Shown in pieces: positions 46,452 through 55,532 of a DNA stretch of 64,000 nt. Numbering within the stretch: position 1 is the first letter of the stretch; each line of letters opens with the position of its first letter. Source of the DNA: Alphaproteobacteria bacterium. Lineage in GTDB: Bacteria; Pseudomonadota; Alphaproteobacteria; Rhodobacterales; Rhodobacteraceae. The stretch is from the NCBI GenBank assembly GCA_030424645.1, contig JAUHWP010000003.1, forward strand, positions 1 to 64,000. Direction: 5' to 3'. Made by a program: the position numbers and the translations under genes. The notes under the pieces are model-generated. The model saw only the letters and a list, made by a program, of their open reading frames with translations. It was not told where the DNA came from and did no database searches.

Positions 46452-47561
46452 TCACCCCCGCATTGTCACCCCGTCATGGAAGATTTGCAGCTTGGCGGGG
46501 TCGGCGGTCAGCTTCACCACCTTGTTTTTCAGGTCATCATGGATGCCCGGCACCTTGGCGATCAGGTGGGTCTGGTTGGCGCTGTCCGCCCCCTCGCCCA
46601 CCGACATCTTCGAGGGGATGTAGAGCAGCGTGACCTCTCCCAGCGCTTCGACGATCTCGACCGTCCCGGTGAAGATCGCCTCGCCCTCGGTCTGCACGAA
46701 GTCCTCGGGCCGCACGCCAAGGTTCACGACCTTGCCCAACTCGGCGTCGGTGGTGGCAATATCGGTGCGCGCGACGCCGCCTGCATCCAGCGTCACCTCG
46801 GTCTGGGCGCCCGTTGCGGTGATCTTGCCGGGCAGCAGGTTCATGGCGGGCGAGCCGATGAACTGCGCCACAAACTCGGTGCGGGGGCGTTCGTAAAGCT
46901 CCAGCGGGCTGCCGACCTGCGCGATGCCCTTGTTGGCCAGCACCACGATCCGGTCGGCCAGCGTCATCGCCTCGACCTGATCATGGGTCACATAGATCAT
47001 CGTGCTGTCCGGCATTGCCTCTTTCAGTTGCGAAATCTCGATCCGGGTCGCGACACGCAGCGCGGCGTCGAGATTCGACAGCGGTTCATCGAACAGATAG
47101 ACCTTGGGGTCGCGCACGATGGCCCGCCCGATGGCAACCCGCTGCCGCTGCCCGCCGGACAGCGCCTTTGGCAGACGGTCCAGATAGGGCTCAAGCTGAA
47201 GCGCCTTGGCGGCCTTGTCGACGGCGGCGTCAATCTCGGCTTTCGGTTTCCTGGCGATGTTCAGGGCAAAGGCCATGTTGTCGCGCACGGTCATGTGCGG
47301 ATAAAGCGCATAGGACTGGAACACCATCGCGATCCCGCGCTGGCTGGGCGGCACGTCGTTCACCACCTGACCGTCGATTTCCAGCGTGCCATCGGTGAAC
47401 TTTTCCAGCCCTGCGATCATCCGCAACAGCGTGGACTTGCCACAGCCCGAGGGGCCGACGAACACGATCAACTCGCCGGTCGCGATGTCGAGGTTGATGT
47501 CACGCAGGACATTCACCTTGCCATAGGTCTTGACGACATCCGTCAGTTTCAGATCGGCCAT
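46452..47561 (-). CDS. aglK: Alpha-glucoside ABC transporter ATP-binding protein
   Basis: A 369-residue MalK/UgpC-type ATPase. Walker A is GPSGCGKSTLLRMIAG (about residues 35-50), the signature is LSGGQRQRVAIGRAI, Walker B is VYLFDEPLSNLD, and the switch histidine is in YVTHDQVEAMTL. A C-terminal TOBE-like regulatory domain (about 240-365) is present. It energises the AglF-AglG permease. The start codon abuts the stop of aglA without a gap, consistent with one operon. It is the last gene of the aglEFGAK series. Confidence 0.93.
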   Translation of the reverse strand: MADLKLTDVVKTYGKVNVLRDINLDIATGELIVFVGPSGCGKSTLLRMIAGLEKFTDGTLEIDGQVVNDVPPSQRGIAMVFQSYALYPHMTVRDNMAFALNIARKPKAEIDAAVDKAAKALQLEPYLDRLPKALSGGQRQRVAIGRAIVRDPKVYLFDEPLSNLDAALRVATRIEISQLKEAMPDSTMIYVTHDQVEAMTLADRIVVLANKGIAQVGSPLELYERPRTEFVAQFIGSPAMNLLPGKITATGAQTEVTLDAGGVARTDIATTDAELGKVVNLGVRPEDFVQTEGEAIFTGTVEIVEALGEVTLLYIPSKMSVGEGADSANQTHLIAKVPGIHDDLKNKVVKLTADPAKLQIFHDGVTMRG

Positions 47562-49220
47562 TTACGCGTCCCCCTTGGGTTTCATCACCAACGACTGCCA
47601 CGCCCCAAGGGCATGTGTCCCGCTACCAGACAACGTGATCTTTTCGTCTTCCACCGACACCCAGTCGCCGTCCGGCAAGGTGACGGTCTGGTCATCGGCA
47701 CCGATGTTGAACATGCACAGGTAGTGCGCATCGCCCAGACGTCGATGGAACATCAGCACGTCACCGTCCACGCGCATCTCCTCCATCCTGCCCTGCGCGA
47801 GCGCCGGGTGCGCCCGCCGAAGCGCAATGACATGCCGATAGTGATGCAACAGCGCCTGATCATCCTGTTCGGCCACGGCCACGGCGTTGCGCAAATGCTC
47901 GGACGCCACGGGAAGCCATGGTTTCGCCGCTGTCGTAAACCCGCCATTTGAGTTCGATGCGTCCCAAACCATTGGCGTGCGACATCCGTCACGACCCTTG
48001 AATTCCGGCCAGAACTCGATGCCATAGGGGTCTTGCAGGTCCTCGAATGACACATCCGCCTCGGTCAGGCCAAGCTCTTCGCCCTGATAGATGCAGGCCG
48101 ATCCGCGCAGGCACATCAGAAGCGTTGCAAACAGTTTCTGCGCCTCCTGCGTCAGGTTCCAGCGGGTCGCGTGGCGCATCACGTCATGGTTGGAATAGGC
48201 CCAGCAGGCCCAGCCATCCTTGGCCACGCGGGCCACATGCGCCATCAGGTCCGCGATGCTGGCGGCGTCGGGTTGGTCGCCGGACAACAGTTCGAACGCG
48301 TAACACATCTGCACCAGATCGTCGCCAGCGGTGTATTCGCCCATGATCTCAAGCCCGCGTTGGGCATCGCCCACTTCGCCCACGGCAGCCGCGCCATAGG
48401 GGTTCATTACGGCCCGCAGCTTGCGCAGGAACTCCAGCGTTTCCGGGCGGTTCTTGTCGTAAAGATGCTGTTGGTGGTTATACGGGTTCACCGCGGGGGC
48501 GATGGTGTTGTTGCGATCTTCGGGTGCCAGTGCCGGGTTGTCGCGCAACCGGGCGTCATGGGTATAGAAATTGATCGTATCCAGCCGGAACCCGTCAACG
48601 CCACGTTCCAGCCAGAACCGGGCGACATCCAGCAGCGCATCCTGCACCGCAGGTTCGTGGAAGTTCAGGTCCGGTTGCGACACAAGGAAATTGTGCAGGT
48701 AATACTGGCAGCGCCGCGCATCCCACGTCCAGGCCGACCCGCCGAAGATCGACAGCCAGTTGTTGGGCGGCGTGCCATCCGGTTTGGCATCGGCCCAGAC
48801 ATACCAGTTGGCCTTGTCATTATCCCGGTCGGCCCGGCTTTCGGCAAACCACGGGTGCTGGTCCGAACTGTGGCTCAGCACAAGGTCGATCATCACCTTC
48901 AGGCCCAGACCATGCGCCCCCCGCACCAGCGCATCGAAATCGGCCAGTGTCCCGAACATCGGGTCCACGTCGCAGTAATCGGCCACGTCATAGCCGAAAT
49001 CCTTCATCGGCGAGGTGAAGAAGGGCGAGATCCAGATCGCGTCCACCCCAAGGCTGGCAATATAGGGCAAACGCCGCGTGATCCCGCGCAAATCGCCGAT
49101 CCCGTCGCCGGTATCGTCCTGAAAGCTGCGCGGATAGATCTGATAGATCACCGCCCCGCGCCACCAGTCGGCGGGTTTTTCCAGATGGGTCAGATCACGT
49201 TTCGTGACAGTTGCGTTCAT
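47562..49220 (-). CDS. aglA: Alpha-glucosidase (GH13)
   Basis: A 552-residue glycoside hydrolase family 13 enzyme. The catalytic triad is visible: nucleophile Asp in GVDGFRLDTINFYTHD, acid/base Glu in AAAVGEVGDAQRG, and the third Asp in YSNHDVMRH. It begins with the typical DWWRGAVIYQIYPRSFQD. It hydrolyses terminal alpha-linked glucose from imported disaccharides such as sucrose, maltose or trehalose; which is preferred is not evident. No signal peptide, so it acts in the cytoplasm after transport. It lies between aglG and aglK in the order seen in Sinorhizobium. Confidence 0.93.
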   Translation of the reverse strand: MNATVTKRDLTHLEKPADWWRGAVIYQIYPRSFQDDTGDGIGDLRGITRRLPYIASLGVDAIWISPFFTSPMKDFGYDVADYCDVDPMFGTLADFDALVRGAHGLGLKVMIDLVLSHSSDQHPWFAESRADRDNDKANWYVWADAKPDGTPPNNWLSIFGGSAWTWDARRCQYYLHNFLVSQPDLNFHEPAVQDALLDVARFWLERGVDGFRLDTINFYTHDARLRDNPALAPEDRNNTIAPAVNPYNHQQHLYDKNRPETLEFLRKLRAVMNPYGAAAVGEVGDAQRGLEIMGEYTAGDDLVQMCYAFELLSGDQPDAASIADLMAHVARVAKDGWACWAYSNHDVMRHATRWNLTQEAQKLFATLLMCLRGSACIYQGEELGLTEADVSFEDLQDPYGIEFWPEFKGRDGCRTPMVWDASNSNGGFTTAAKPWLPVASEHLRNAVAVAEQDDQALLHHYRHVIALRRAHPALAQGRMEEMRVDGDVLMFHRRLGDAHYLCMFNIGADDQTVTLPDGDWVSVEDEKITLSGSGTHALGAWQSLVMKPKGDA

Positions 49221-49223
49221 GTC

Positions 49224-50357
49224 TCAGCCCCCTTTGACCGAGCCGGCCAGAAGACCGCGCACAAGATAGCGTTGTAGTGAAAAGAAGACGGCGATCGGCA
49301 CCGCAATGGACACGAAGGCTGACGCCGCAAGGATTTCCCAATCCCCCCCGCGCGAGCCCAGAAGGTCGACGATACGACCGGTCATCACGACCTGATCCTC
49401 GCCGGTGCCAAGGAACACCTTGGCCACCAGAAGGTCGTTCCAGACCCACAGGAACTGGAAGATCGCAAACGACGCCAGCGCCGGGAAGCTGAGCGGCAGG
49501 ATGATCTTGCGGAAGATCGCGAAATCCGAGGCGCCATCAACACGGGCACTTTCGATGATCTCGCCCGGCAGTCCGACCATGTAGTTGCGTAACAGGAACA
49601 CCGCCAGTGGCAGGCCGAACCCCGTATGCGCCAGCCAGATGCCCAGATACCCCTTCCCGATGCCGATATTGTTGTGCAGTTTCAGAAGCGGGATGAAGGC
49701 GACCTGCAACGGCACGACCAGCAGGCCGACGATGCCCGCGATCAGAAGCGCACGACCCGGCATTTCCATCCACGCCAGCGCATAGGCGGCGAACGCGGCC
49801 ACAAGGATCGGGATGATCGTGGCAGGGATCGTCACCGTCAGCGTGTTCAGAAGCGCCTTGCCCATCCCTTCGGCAAACAGCACCTCGCGGTAATTGTCGA
49901 GCGTGAAACCGGGTGGACTCTCGGCCCGCACGAACAGGCGCTGGCCGCGGCTGCCCGACGGTTGTTCGCGATAGGTGATCTGGTAATCGCCGTTCTGGTC
50001 CACCGTGATTTCGTGACCCTGTGCATGGGTCGCGATCTCGCCCGGTGCGAACGCCTCTGGCTCGCGCGAGGTGATGCCGAAGGCGGTGACGGTGCCGTCG
50101 CCCGTGTCGAAAACATTGCCGGTAATGATCCAGTCGCTTCCGTTCTGCACCGCATTATCCGGGGCATCCGCCCGCACGATGACGTTTTGTTCGGACGCTG
50201 ACAGCGCGGTCCACCAGCCCGAGGTCGAAATCGCGTCGCGATCCCGGAACGAACTGACCAGAAGGCCGAAGGTCGGGATGATCCACAACAGGACCAGAAA
50301 CCCGACGGCCAGGTTGACCGCCCATGTCAGGCGGGATTTGGTGCCAGCCATTTCCAT
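49224..50357 (-). CDS. aglG: Alpha-glucoside ABC transporter permease AglG
   Basis: A 377-residue inner-membrane permease of the carbohydrate uptake family. Helix 1 (about residues 10-33) is followed by an unusually long periplasmic insertion of roughly 100 residues (about 45-150), which appears to be a subfamily trait, then five further helices. The EAA loop coupling to the ATPase reads ESARVDGASDFAIFRKIILPLSFPA. It overlaps aglF by one base (stop/start), and aglA follows after three bases. It pairs with AglF to form the channel. Confidence 0.92.
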   Translation of the reverse strand: MEMAGTKSRLTWAVNLAVGFLVLLWIIPTFGLLVSSFRDRDAISTSGWWTALSASEQNVIVRADAPDNAVQNGSDWIITGNVFDTGDGTVTAFGITSREPEAFAPGEIATHAQGHEITVDQNGDYQITYREQPSGSRGQRLFVRAESPPGFTLDNYREVLFAEGMGKALLNTLTVTIPATIIPILVAAFAAYALAWMEMPGRALLIAGIVGLLVVPLQVAFIPLLKLHNNIGIGKGYLGIWLAHTGFGLPLAVFLLRNYMVGLPGEIIESARVDGASDFAIFRKIILPLSFPALASFAIFQFLWVWNDLLVAKVFLGTGEDQVVMTGRIVDLLGSRGGDWEILAASAFVSIAVPIAVFFSLQRYLVRGLLAGSVKGG

Positions 50358-51352
50358 CAGCGGTTCTCCTTATGGGCATTCGAGATGTTCCAGATCATCA
50401 CCGGTGTCACCAGAAGCATGATCACCATGACAATGGCCGACCCGCGCCCGAAATCCGGCGATCCGCGAAACATCCAGTCATACATGAGGTTGGCCAGAAC
50501 CTGCGTGCCCCACTGGCCGTTGGTCATGGCAAACACGATGTCGAACACCTTCAACACCGTCACGGTAATGGTGGTCCAGACCACGGCGATCGTGCCCCAG
50601 ATCTGCGGAATCTTGATCTTGAAGAAGATCTGAAGCGGCGTCGCCCCGTCCAGATAGGCCGCTTCGATGGTTTCTTCGCTGATGCCCTTCAGGGCGGCAG
50701 ACAGGATCACCATGGCAAAGCCGGTCTGGATCCAGATCAGGATCACCATCAGGAACAGGTTGTTCCAGAATGGCACGGTGATCCAGGCCTGCGCATCGCC
50801 ACCTAAGCTTTCGACAACCGCGTTCAGAAGCCCGATCTGTTCGCCCTGGTTTTCACCGCGATAATCATAGATGAATTTCCAGATGACCGAGGCACCGACG
50901 AAGCTGATCGCCATCGGCATGAAGATCAGGCTTTGCGCGACCGATCCCCATTTGATCCGGTCCGTCAGCCCGGCTGAAATCAACCCGAAAAAGGTCGAGG
51001 CCGCAGGCACGATGACCAGCCACAGCAGGTTATTGCCAAGGCTTTCGCGAAACTTGTCGTCGCCCGCAAGCCAGACATAATTGTCCGCCCCGATGAAGTT
51101 CCCGCGCGTATCGCGCAGCGACAGGAAAAAGGTCGAGAACACCGGATAGACAAGATAGAGCGCCAGAACCAGAAGTGCAGGCAGCACGAACAGCCATGGC
51201 CGGATCGCGTTGGCCTTGTTGATATTGGCGCCCGCATTCGGGCCGCTGGCCGGAAGCATCCGGTCCAGGATGATATTCGAGAAATAGAAGTAGGCGACAC
51301 ATCCAAATACGCCCACGACGATCGTCGAAACCGCGAAAAGCAGCTGGTCCAT
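50357..51352 (-). CDS. aglF: Alpha-glucoside ABC transporter permease AglF
   Basis: A 331-residue permease with an extra N-terminal helix (about residues 5-27) and six core helices. The EAA motif lies in EAAYLDGATPLQIFFKIKIPQIWGT. It contains the family segment YVWLAGDDKFRESLGNNLLWLVIV before helix 3. It follows the binding-protein gene aglE by 91 nt and overlaps aglG by one base. It forms the transmembrane heterodimer with AglG. Confidence 0.92.
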   Translation of the reverse strand: MDQLLFAVSTIVVGVFGCVAYFYFSNIILDRMLPASGPNAGANINKANAIRPWLFVLPALLVLALYLVYPVFSTFFLSLRDTRGNFIGADNYVWLAGDDKFRESLGNNLLWLVIVPAASTFFGLISAGLTDRIKWGSVAQSLIFMPMAISFVGASVIWKFIYDYRGENQGEQIGLLNAVVESLGGDAQAWITVPFWNNLFLMVILIWIQTGFAMVILSAALKGISEETIEAAYLDGATPLQIFFKIKIPQIWGTIAVVWTTITVTVLKVFDIVFAMTNGQWGTQVLANLMYDWMFRGSPDFGRGSAIVMVIMLLVTPVMIWNISNAHKENR

Positions 51353-51443
51353 GACATCCCCCCATCACCGGCTAACGGTCAGTCGTTTCTGTCGGGATCC
51401 GGCCACCGACGGCGGCCGAACCCCATGGTGCAGTAAGAGGTTT

Positions 51444-52796
51444 CTATTTGATGCTGTCCCAGGTTGCCTGTATCGACGCGGCCACTTCGGCGGCATCTTT
51501 GCCCCCGGCATAATCGACCATGCCGGTCCAGAACGCACCGGTGCCGATGGCGCCGGGCATCAGGTCGGACCCGTCAAACCGGAACGTGTCCGCGTTCAGC
51601 AGGATATCGTTCATCTTGGCGACGGTGGGATCGGTGTAAACCTCGGTGTTCACGCCCTTATGCGGGGTCAGGAAGCCCTTTTGCGCCATCCATATTTCAT
51701 GCGCAATCGGGGATTTCAGGAACTCCATGAACGCCTGCGCCCCGGCGGAATCGCTGGTCACGCCCCAAACCGTGCCAGCGCCCAGAACGGGTTTGCCAAG
51801 GTCCTTTTCAGCGTAGGCCGGGAAATAGAAGAAATCCGCATCCACGCCCACTTCGGTCCCTTCCGGGAAGAAGGTCGGAATGAAGCTGGCCTGACGGTGC
51901 ATGTAACATTGCGGCGGCGAGGCGAACAGGCCTTGCGGACTGTCGCGGAAATCGGTGGTCGCAACCGCCCCCGCTCCACCCGAAACATAGGCGTCGTTGC
52001 GGGCAAAGGCACCGAACTCCTCGATCGCGGCAATCACTTTGGGGTCGTCGAATTTCAATTCGTTCGTCGTCCAGGCGTCATAGTCCTCGGGCGTATTGAT
52101 GCGCAGCATCATGTCTTCGACCCAGTCGGTCGCAGGCCAGCCGGTCGCACCGCCCGACCCCAAACCGATGCACCATGGCACTTCGCCATCGGCCACGATC
52201 TGATCGGTCAGCGCCTTCAGCTCTTCCATCGTCTGCGGCACCTCATATCCCGCATCCTCGAAGTTTTCGGGCACATACCAGACCAAGGATTTCACATCGA
52301 CCTTGTAGAAGAAACCATAAAGCGCCTCGGCCCCGTCAGCCCCGGCATAGGTGCCAAGATCGACCCAGCTTTGCCCGGCGGCGTAATTGTCGCGAATCCA
52401 GTCGCCGGTTTCTGCGGGCAACGGCGCCAATAGCCCCTTCGACGCCAGATCGGCCGCCAGACCCGGTTGCGGAAAGATCGCGATGTTGGGCGGGCTGCCA
52501 GCCTCGGCGTCGATAACGATCTGCTGTTCGAAACTGTCAGACCCGGCATATTCGACATCCGCACCGGTTGCGTCCTCGAAATAGGCGATGACGCTTTCAA
52601 TCAGCTCCTTGTCCGGGCCAAGCCACGGGCCAAGGATCGAAATGCTTTCGCCCGACAGGTCCACCGCCTTCAGGGCCTCGTAACTGTCCCAGCTGAACGC
52701 CCCCTCGCCGGGCGCGAACTTCAGTTGCGCCTGGGCTTGTGTCGTGCCCGCCACCAGCGCCAGCATTGCCGCACTTGCGTAAAATACGTGTTTCAT
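51444..52796 (-). CDS. aglE: Alpha-glucoside ABC transporter substrate-binding protein
   Basis: A 450-residue periplasmic binding protein with a signal peptide (about residues 1-23, ending GTTQAQA). The mature protein opens LKFAPGEGAFSWDSYEALKAVDLSGESISILGPWLG and has the long sugar-binding fold of AglE-type solute receptors. It is the first gene of the aglEFGAK operon. The ATG at 52796 follows GGAGGAAC; in-frame sequence further upstream is the promoter region and does not encode family residues. An AglR-type operator lies 117 nt upstream. Confidence 0.92.
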   Translation of the reverse strand: MKHVFYASAAMLALVAGTTQAQAQLKFAPGEGAFSWDSYEALKAVDLSGESISILGPWLGPDKELIESVIAYFEDATGADVEYAGSDSFEQQIVIDAEAGSPPNIAIFPQPGLAADLASKGLLAPLPAETGDWIRDNYAAGQSWVDLGTYAGADGAEALYGFFYKVDVKSLVWYVPENFEDAGYEVPQTMEELKALTDQIVADGEVPWCIGLGSGGATGWPATDWVEDMMLRINTPEDYDAWTTNELKFDDPKVIAAIEEFGAFARNDAYVSGGAGAVATTDFRDSPQGLFASPPQCYMHRQASFIPTFFPEGTEVGVDADFFYFPAYAEKDLGKPVLGAGTVWGVTSDSAGAQAFMEFLKSPIAHEIWMAQKGFLTPHKGVNTEVYTDPTVAKMNDILLNADTFRFDGSDLMPGAIGTGAFWTGMVDYAGGKDAAEVAASIQATWDSIK

Positions 52797-52912
52797 TGTT
52801 CCTCCCAATGGTCCGGCCGGACCTCCCAGGTTTTGAGGTCGACCAACCGACCCCGACGCCAGACGCGCCCGATGACTGCGCCAAAGAAAACAGGCGATAG
52901 ATTCGCCGCTTT

Positions 52913-52928
52913 TCCAAAGCGCTTTGAA
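52913..52928. promoter_or_regulatory. LacI-family operator, aglE side
   Basis: TCCAAAGCGCTTTGAA with palindromic core CAAAGCGCTTTG (52915-52926) and central CG, the form recognised by LacI/GalR regulators. It coincides with the predicted aglE transcription start. Confidence 0.82.
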
Positions 52929-53069
52929 TATCCCAAACTCGCGCAGAAACACCCACCTGTCAACAATGATGTTAGCGCAAACGTAAATCTCGCATATTTT
53001 TGTTATTTTCAATGTTAATTTCAATTCTTCCTTTGACGCTTCGACCAGCCCCCGGTAACGTCTATGCAA

Positions 53070-53085
53070 TCCAAAGCGCTTTGAA
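53070..53085. promoter_or_regulatory. LacI-family operator, aglR side
   Basis: A second copy identical over 16 nt to the site at 52913-52928 (core 53072-53083), located at the predicted aglR transcription start, 17 nt before the ATG. Suggests autorepression. Confidence 0.82.
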
Positions 53086-53101
53086 CGACAGCAGCACCAC
53101 C

Positions 53102-54142
53102 ATGACACTGAAAGAACTCTCGGATCTTCTGGGCCTGTCCCCGACCACCGTCAGCCGTGCGTTGAACGGCTATCCCGAAGTGTCCGAGGCAACGCGCAAA
53201 CGGGTGGTGGCTGCCGCGCGCGAACATGGCTATGCGCCCAACACCCGCGCCCGGTCGCTGGCCACGGGGCGCGCGATGGCGATCGGTCACGTGATTCCGA
53301 TCAGCGCGAAACACGAGATGGTGAACCCGGTCTTTGCCGATTTCATCGCGGGCGCGGGCGAGGTGTATTCCCGCAACGGGTATGACATGCTGCTGTCCGT
53401 CGTCCCCGATGATGACGAGGATGCCGCCTATCGCAGTTTCCTGACCAAGCGGAACGTGGATGGGATCATCCTGCACGCGCCCACCCTGAACGACCCGCGC
53501 ATCCCGCTTCTGAACACGCTGGGCTTGCCCTATGTGGTGCATGGGCGCAGTTCGGATACCGACGCGCCTTATTCTTGGGTGGACGTCAACAACAAGCGCG
53601 CCTTTCAGCGCGCCACCGATTTCCTTCTGGACCTGGGCCACCGGCGCATCGCGCTGGTCAACGGGCTGGAGCATATGGATTTCGCCATTCGCCGTCGCGC
53701 GGGATACGAGGCAGCGCTGACCGCCCGTGGCATCCCGCCCGATCCGACCCTGATGTATGCCGGCGAAATGACAGAAGCCCAGGGCCACGACCTGACCCGA
53801 AAGCTGCTGGCCAGACCCGACCCGCCCACCGCGCTGCTTGTCAGTTCGATGATCACCGCCATCGGCGTCCGCCGCGGGATCGAGGAACTGGGCCTGACAA
53901 TGGGGCGTGATGTGTCGCTGATCACCCATGATGACGACCTGAGCTATTTTCGCAACGGGGCCGACATCCCGGTCTACACCGCCACCCGATCTTCGGTGCG
54001 GGATGCCGGACGCAAAGCCGCAGAAATGCTGATCGACATCATGCAAGGGCGCGACACCCCCCATCACATTATGCTTGAGGCCGATTTGACCCTGGGCCTG
54101 TCCACTGGCCCCGCCACGCGGCTGGCCGCCGGAACCGGCTAG
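53102..54142 (+). CDS. aglR: LacI-family transcriptional regulator of the agl system
   Basis: A 346-residue repressor. The N-terminal helix-turn-helix MTLKELSDLLGLSPTTVSRALNGYPEVSEATRKRVVAAAREHGY is a textbook LacI domain (residues 1-45), with hinge NTRARSLATGRAMAIGHVIP, followed by a periplasmic-binding-like effector domain. It is divergent from aglE and upstream of the GH1 and glucokinase genes. The start at 53102 begins the HTH; the upstream frame runs through its own operator. The inducer is presumably an alpha-glucoside. It likely controls both transcripts through the two operators. Confidence 0.92.
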   Translation: MTLKELSDLLGLSPTTVSRALNGYPEVSEATRKRVVAAAREHGYAPNTRARSLATGRAMAIGHVIPISAKHEMVNPVFADFIAGAGEVYSRNGYDMLLSVVPDDDEDAAYRSFLTKRNVDGIILHAPTLNDPRIPLLNTLGLPYVVHGRSSDTDAPYSWVDVNNKRAFQRATDFLLDLGHRRIALVNGLEHMDFAIRRRAGYEAALTARGIPPDPTLMYAGEMTEAQGHDLTRKLLARPDPPTALLVSSMITAIGVRRGIEELGLTMGRDVSLITHDDDLSYFRNGADIPVYTATRSSVRDAGRKAAEMLIDIMQGRDTPHHIMLEADLTLGLSTGPATRLAAGTG

Positions 54143-54197
54143 GAGCGCCCGGCCAATCGCCCAGCTGCCACCATAACCTGCGAGAAACGAGATCACG

Positions 54198-55532
54198 ATG
54201 CTGCCACATCGCAATGAATTCCCTGACGATTTCCTGTTCGGAACGGCCACGTCCGCCTATCAGATCGAAGGCCATGCCAAGGGGGGCGCCGGGCGCACCC
54301 ATTGGGACGATTTCGCCGCCACGCCGGGCAATGTCGCCGGGGCCGAAAACGGGGCCATTGCCTGCGGGCATCTGGACCGCTGGGCCGAGGATCTTGACCT
54401 TGTGCAGGGCGCCGGGTTTGACGTCTATCGTTTCTCGACCTCGTGGGCGCGGGTCCTGCCCGAGGGGCGCGGCACGCCCAATCCGAAGGGTCTGGATTTC
54501 TATGACCGCCTGGTCGACGGGATGCTGGAGCGCGGCATAAAGCCCGCCGCCACGCTGTATCACTGGGAGCTGCCCTCGCCGCTGGCCGATCTGGGGGGCT
54601 GGCGCAATCGTGACATTGCAAACTGGTTTGCCGATTTCACCGAGGTGATCATGTCACGTATCGGCGACCGCCTGTGGTCCGCCGCCCCGATCAACGAACC
54701 GTGGTGCGTGTCCTGGCTCAGCCATTTCGAAGGCCACCATGCGCCCGGTATCCGCGACATTCGCGCCACCGCCCGCGCCATGCACCACGTGTTATTGGCC
54801 CATGGCCGCACCACGCAGGTGATGCGCGGGTTGGGCATGTCGAATCTGGGCGCGGTCTGCAACATGGAATACGCAACCCCGGTGGATCACAGCCCGGCGG
54901 CGCAACGGGCCGCGCGGGTGCAGGACGCGATATACAACCGGTTCTTCCTGTCGGGCATCACGAAGGGCACCTATCCCACCGATGTCTTGGAGGGGATCGA
55001 ACCGTATCTGCCGCAGGGCTGGCAGGACGATTTCGCCACCATCACCACCTCTATCGACTGGATCGGGGTAAATTACTACACCCGCAAGATCCATGGCCCG
55101 GCAGACGACCCGTCCGCCCCCTGGCCCGCAACCCACGAACATGACGGCCCCCTGCCCAAGACCGCCATGGGGTGGGAGGTCTTTCCCGAGGGGTTGGGGC
55201 ATTTCCTGAAGATGGCGGCAACCGAATACACCGGCGACCTGCCCATCTATGTCACCGAAAACGGCATGGCCGGTCTGGTCGAACGCAAGGGCGATCCGAC
55301 CAACGACCCCGACCGCATTTCCTATCTGGCCGATCACATGCACGTGGTGCAGAACGCAATCGCAGATGGCATTCCGGTAAAAGGCTACTTTACCTGGTCG
55401 CTTCTGGACAATTATGAATGGGCCCTGGGTTACGCCCCGCGCTTCGGGCTGGTCCATGTCGATTTCGAAACCCTCACACGCACGCCAAAGGCGTCCTATC
55501 ACGCACTCAGAAAGGCCCTGACGCGCCCATGA
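54198..55532 (+). CDS. Beta-glucosidase (GH1)
   Basis: A 444-residue glycoside hydrolase family 1 enzyme. It opens with DFLFGTATSAYQIEGHAKGGAGRTHWDDF and has the acid/base Glu in PINEPWCVSWL and the nucleophile Glu in PIYVTENGMAG. The aglycone-site ends in GYFTWSLLDNYEWALGYAPRFGLVHVDFETLTRTPKAS. No signal peptide. It would hydrolyse beta-glucosides in the cytoplasm, which complements the alpha-glucosidase in this island. It overlaps the glucokinase start (ATGA). Confidence 0.94.
   Translation: MLPHRNEFPDDFLFGTATSAYQIEGHAKGGAGRTHWDDFAATPGNVAGAENGAIACGHLDRWAEDLDLVQGAGFDVYRFSTSWARVLPEGRGTPNPKGLDFYDRLVDGMLERGIKPAATLYHWELPSPLADLGGWRNRDIANWFADFTEVIMSRIGDRLWSAAPINEPWCVSWLSHFEGHHAPGIRDIRATARAMHHVLLAHGRTTQVMRGLGMSNLGAVCNMEYATPVDHSPAAQRAARVQDAIYNRFFLSGITKGTYPTDVLEGIEPYLPQGWQDDFATITTSIDWIGVNYYTRKIHGPADDPSAPWPATHEHDGPLPKTAMGWEVFPEGLGHFLKMAATEYTGDLPIYVTENGMAGLVERKGDPTNDPDRISYLADHMHVVQNAIADGIPVKGYFTWSLLDNYEWALGYAPRFGLVHVDFETLTRTPKASYHALRKALTRP

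Larger units (their letters stand above)
52797..53101. promoter_or_regulatory. Divergent aglE/aglR control region
   Basis: This 305-nt divergent region carries both promoters. For aglE (minus strand): TTGACA at 52963-52958 and GAGTTT at 52940-52935 with 17 nt between. For aglR (plus strand): TTGACG 53033-53038, 17 nt, TAACGT 53056-53061. An operator copy lies at each predicted transcription start. The AT-rich middle (52970-53030) holds no gene. Confidence 0.6.
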
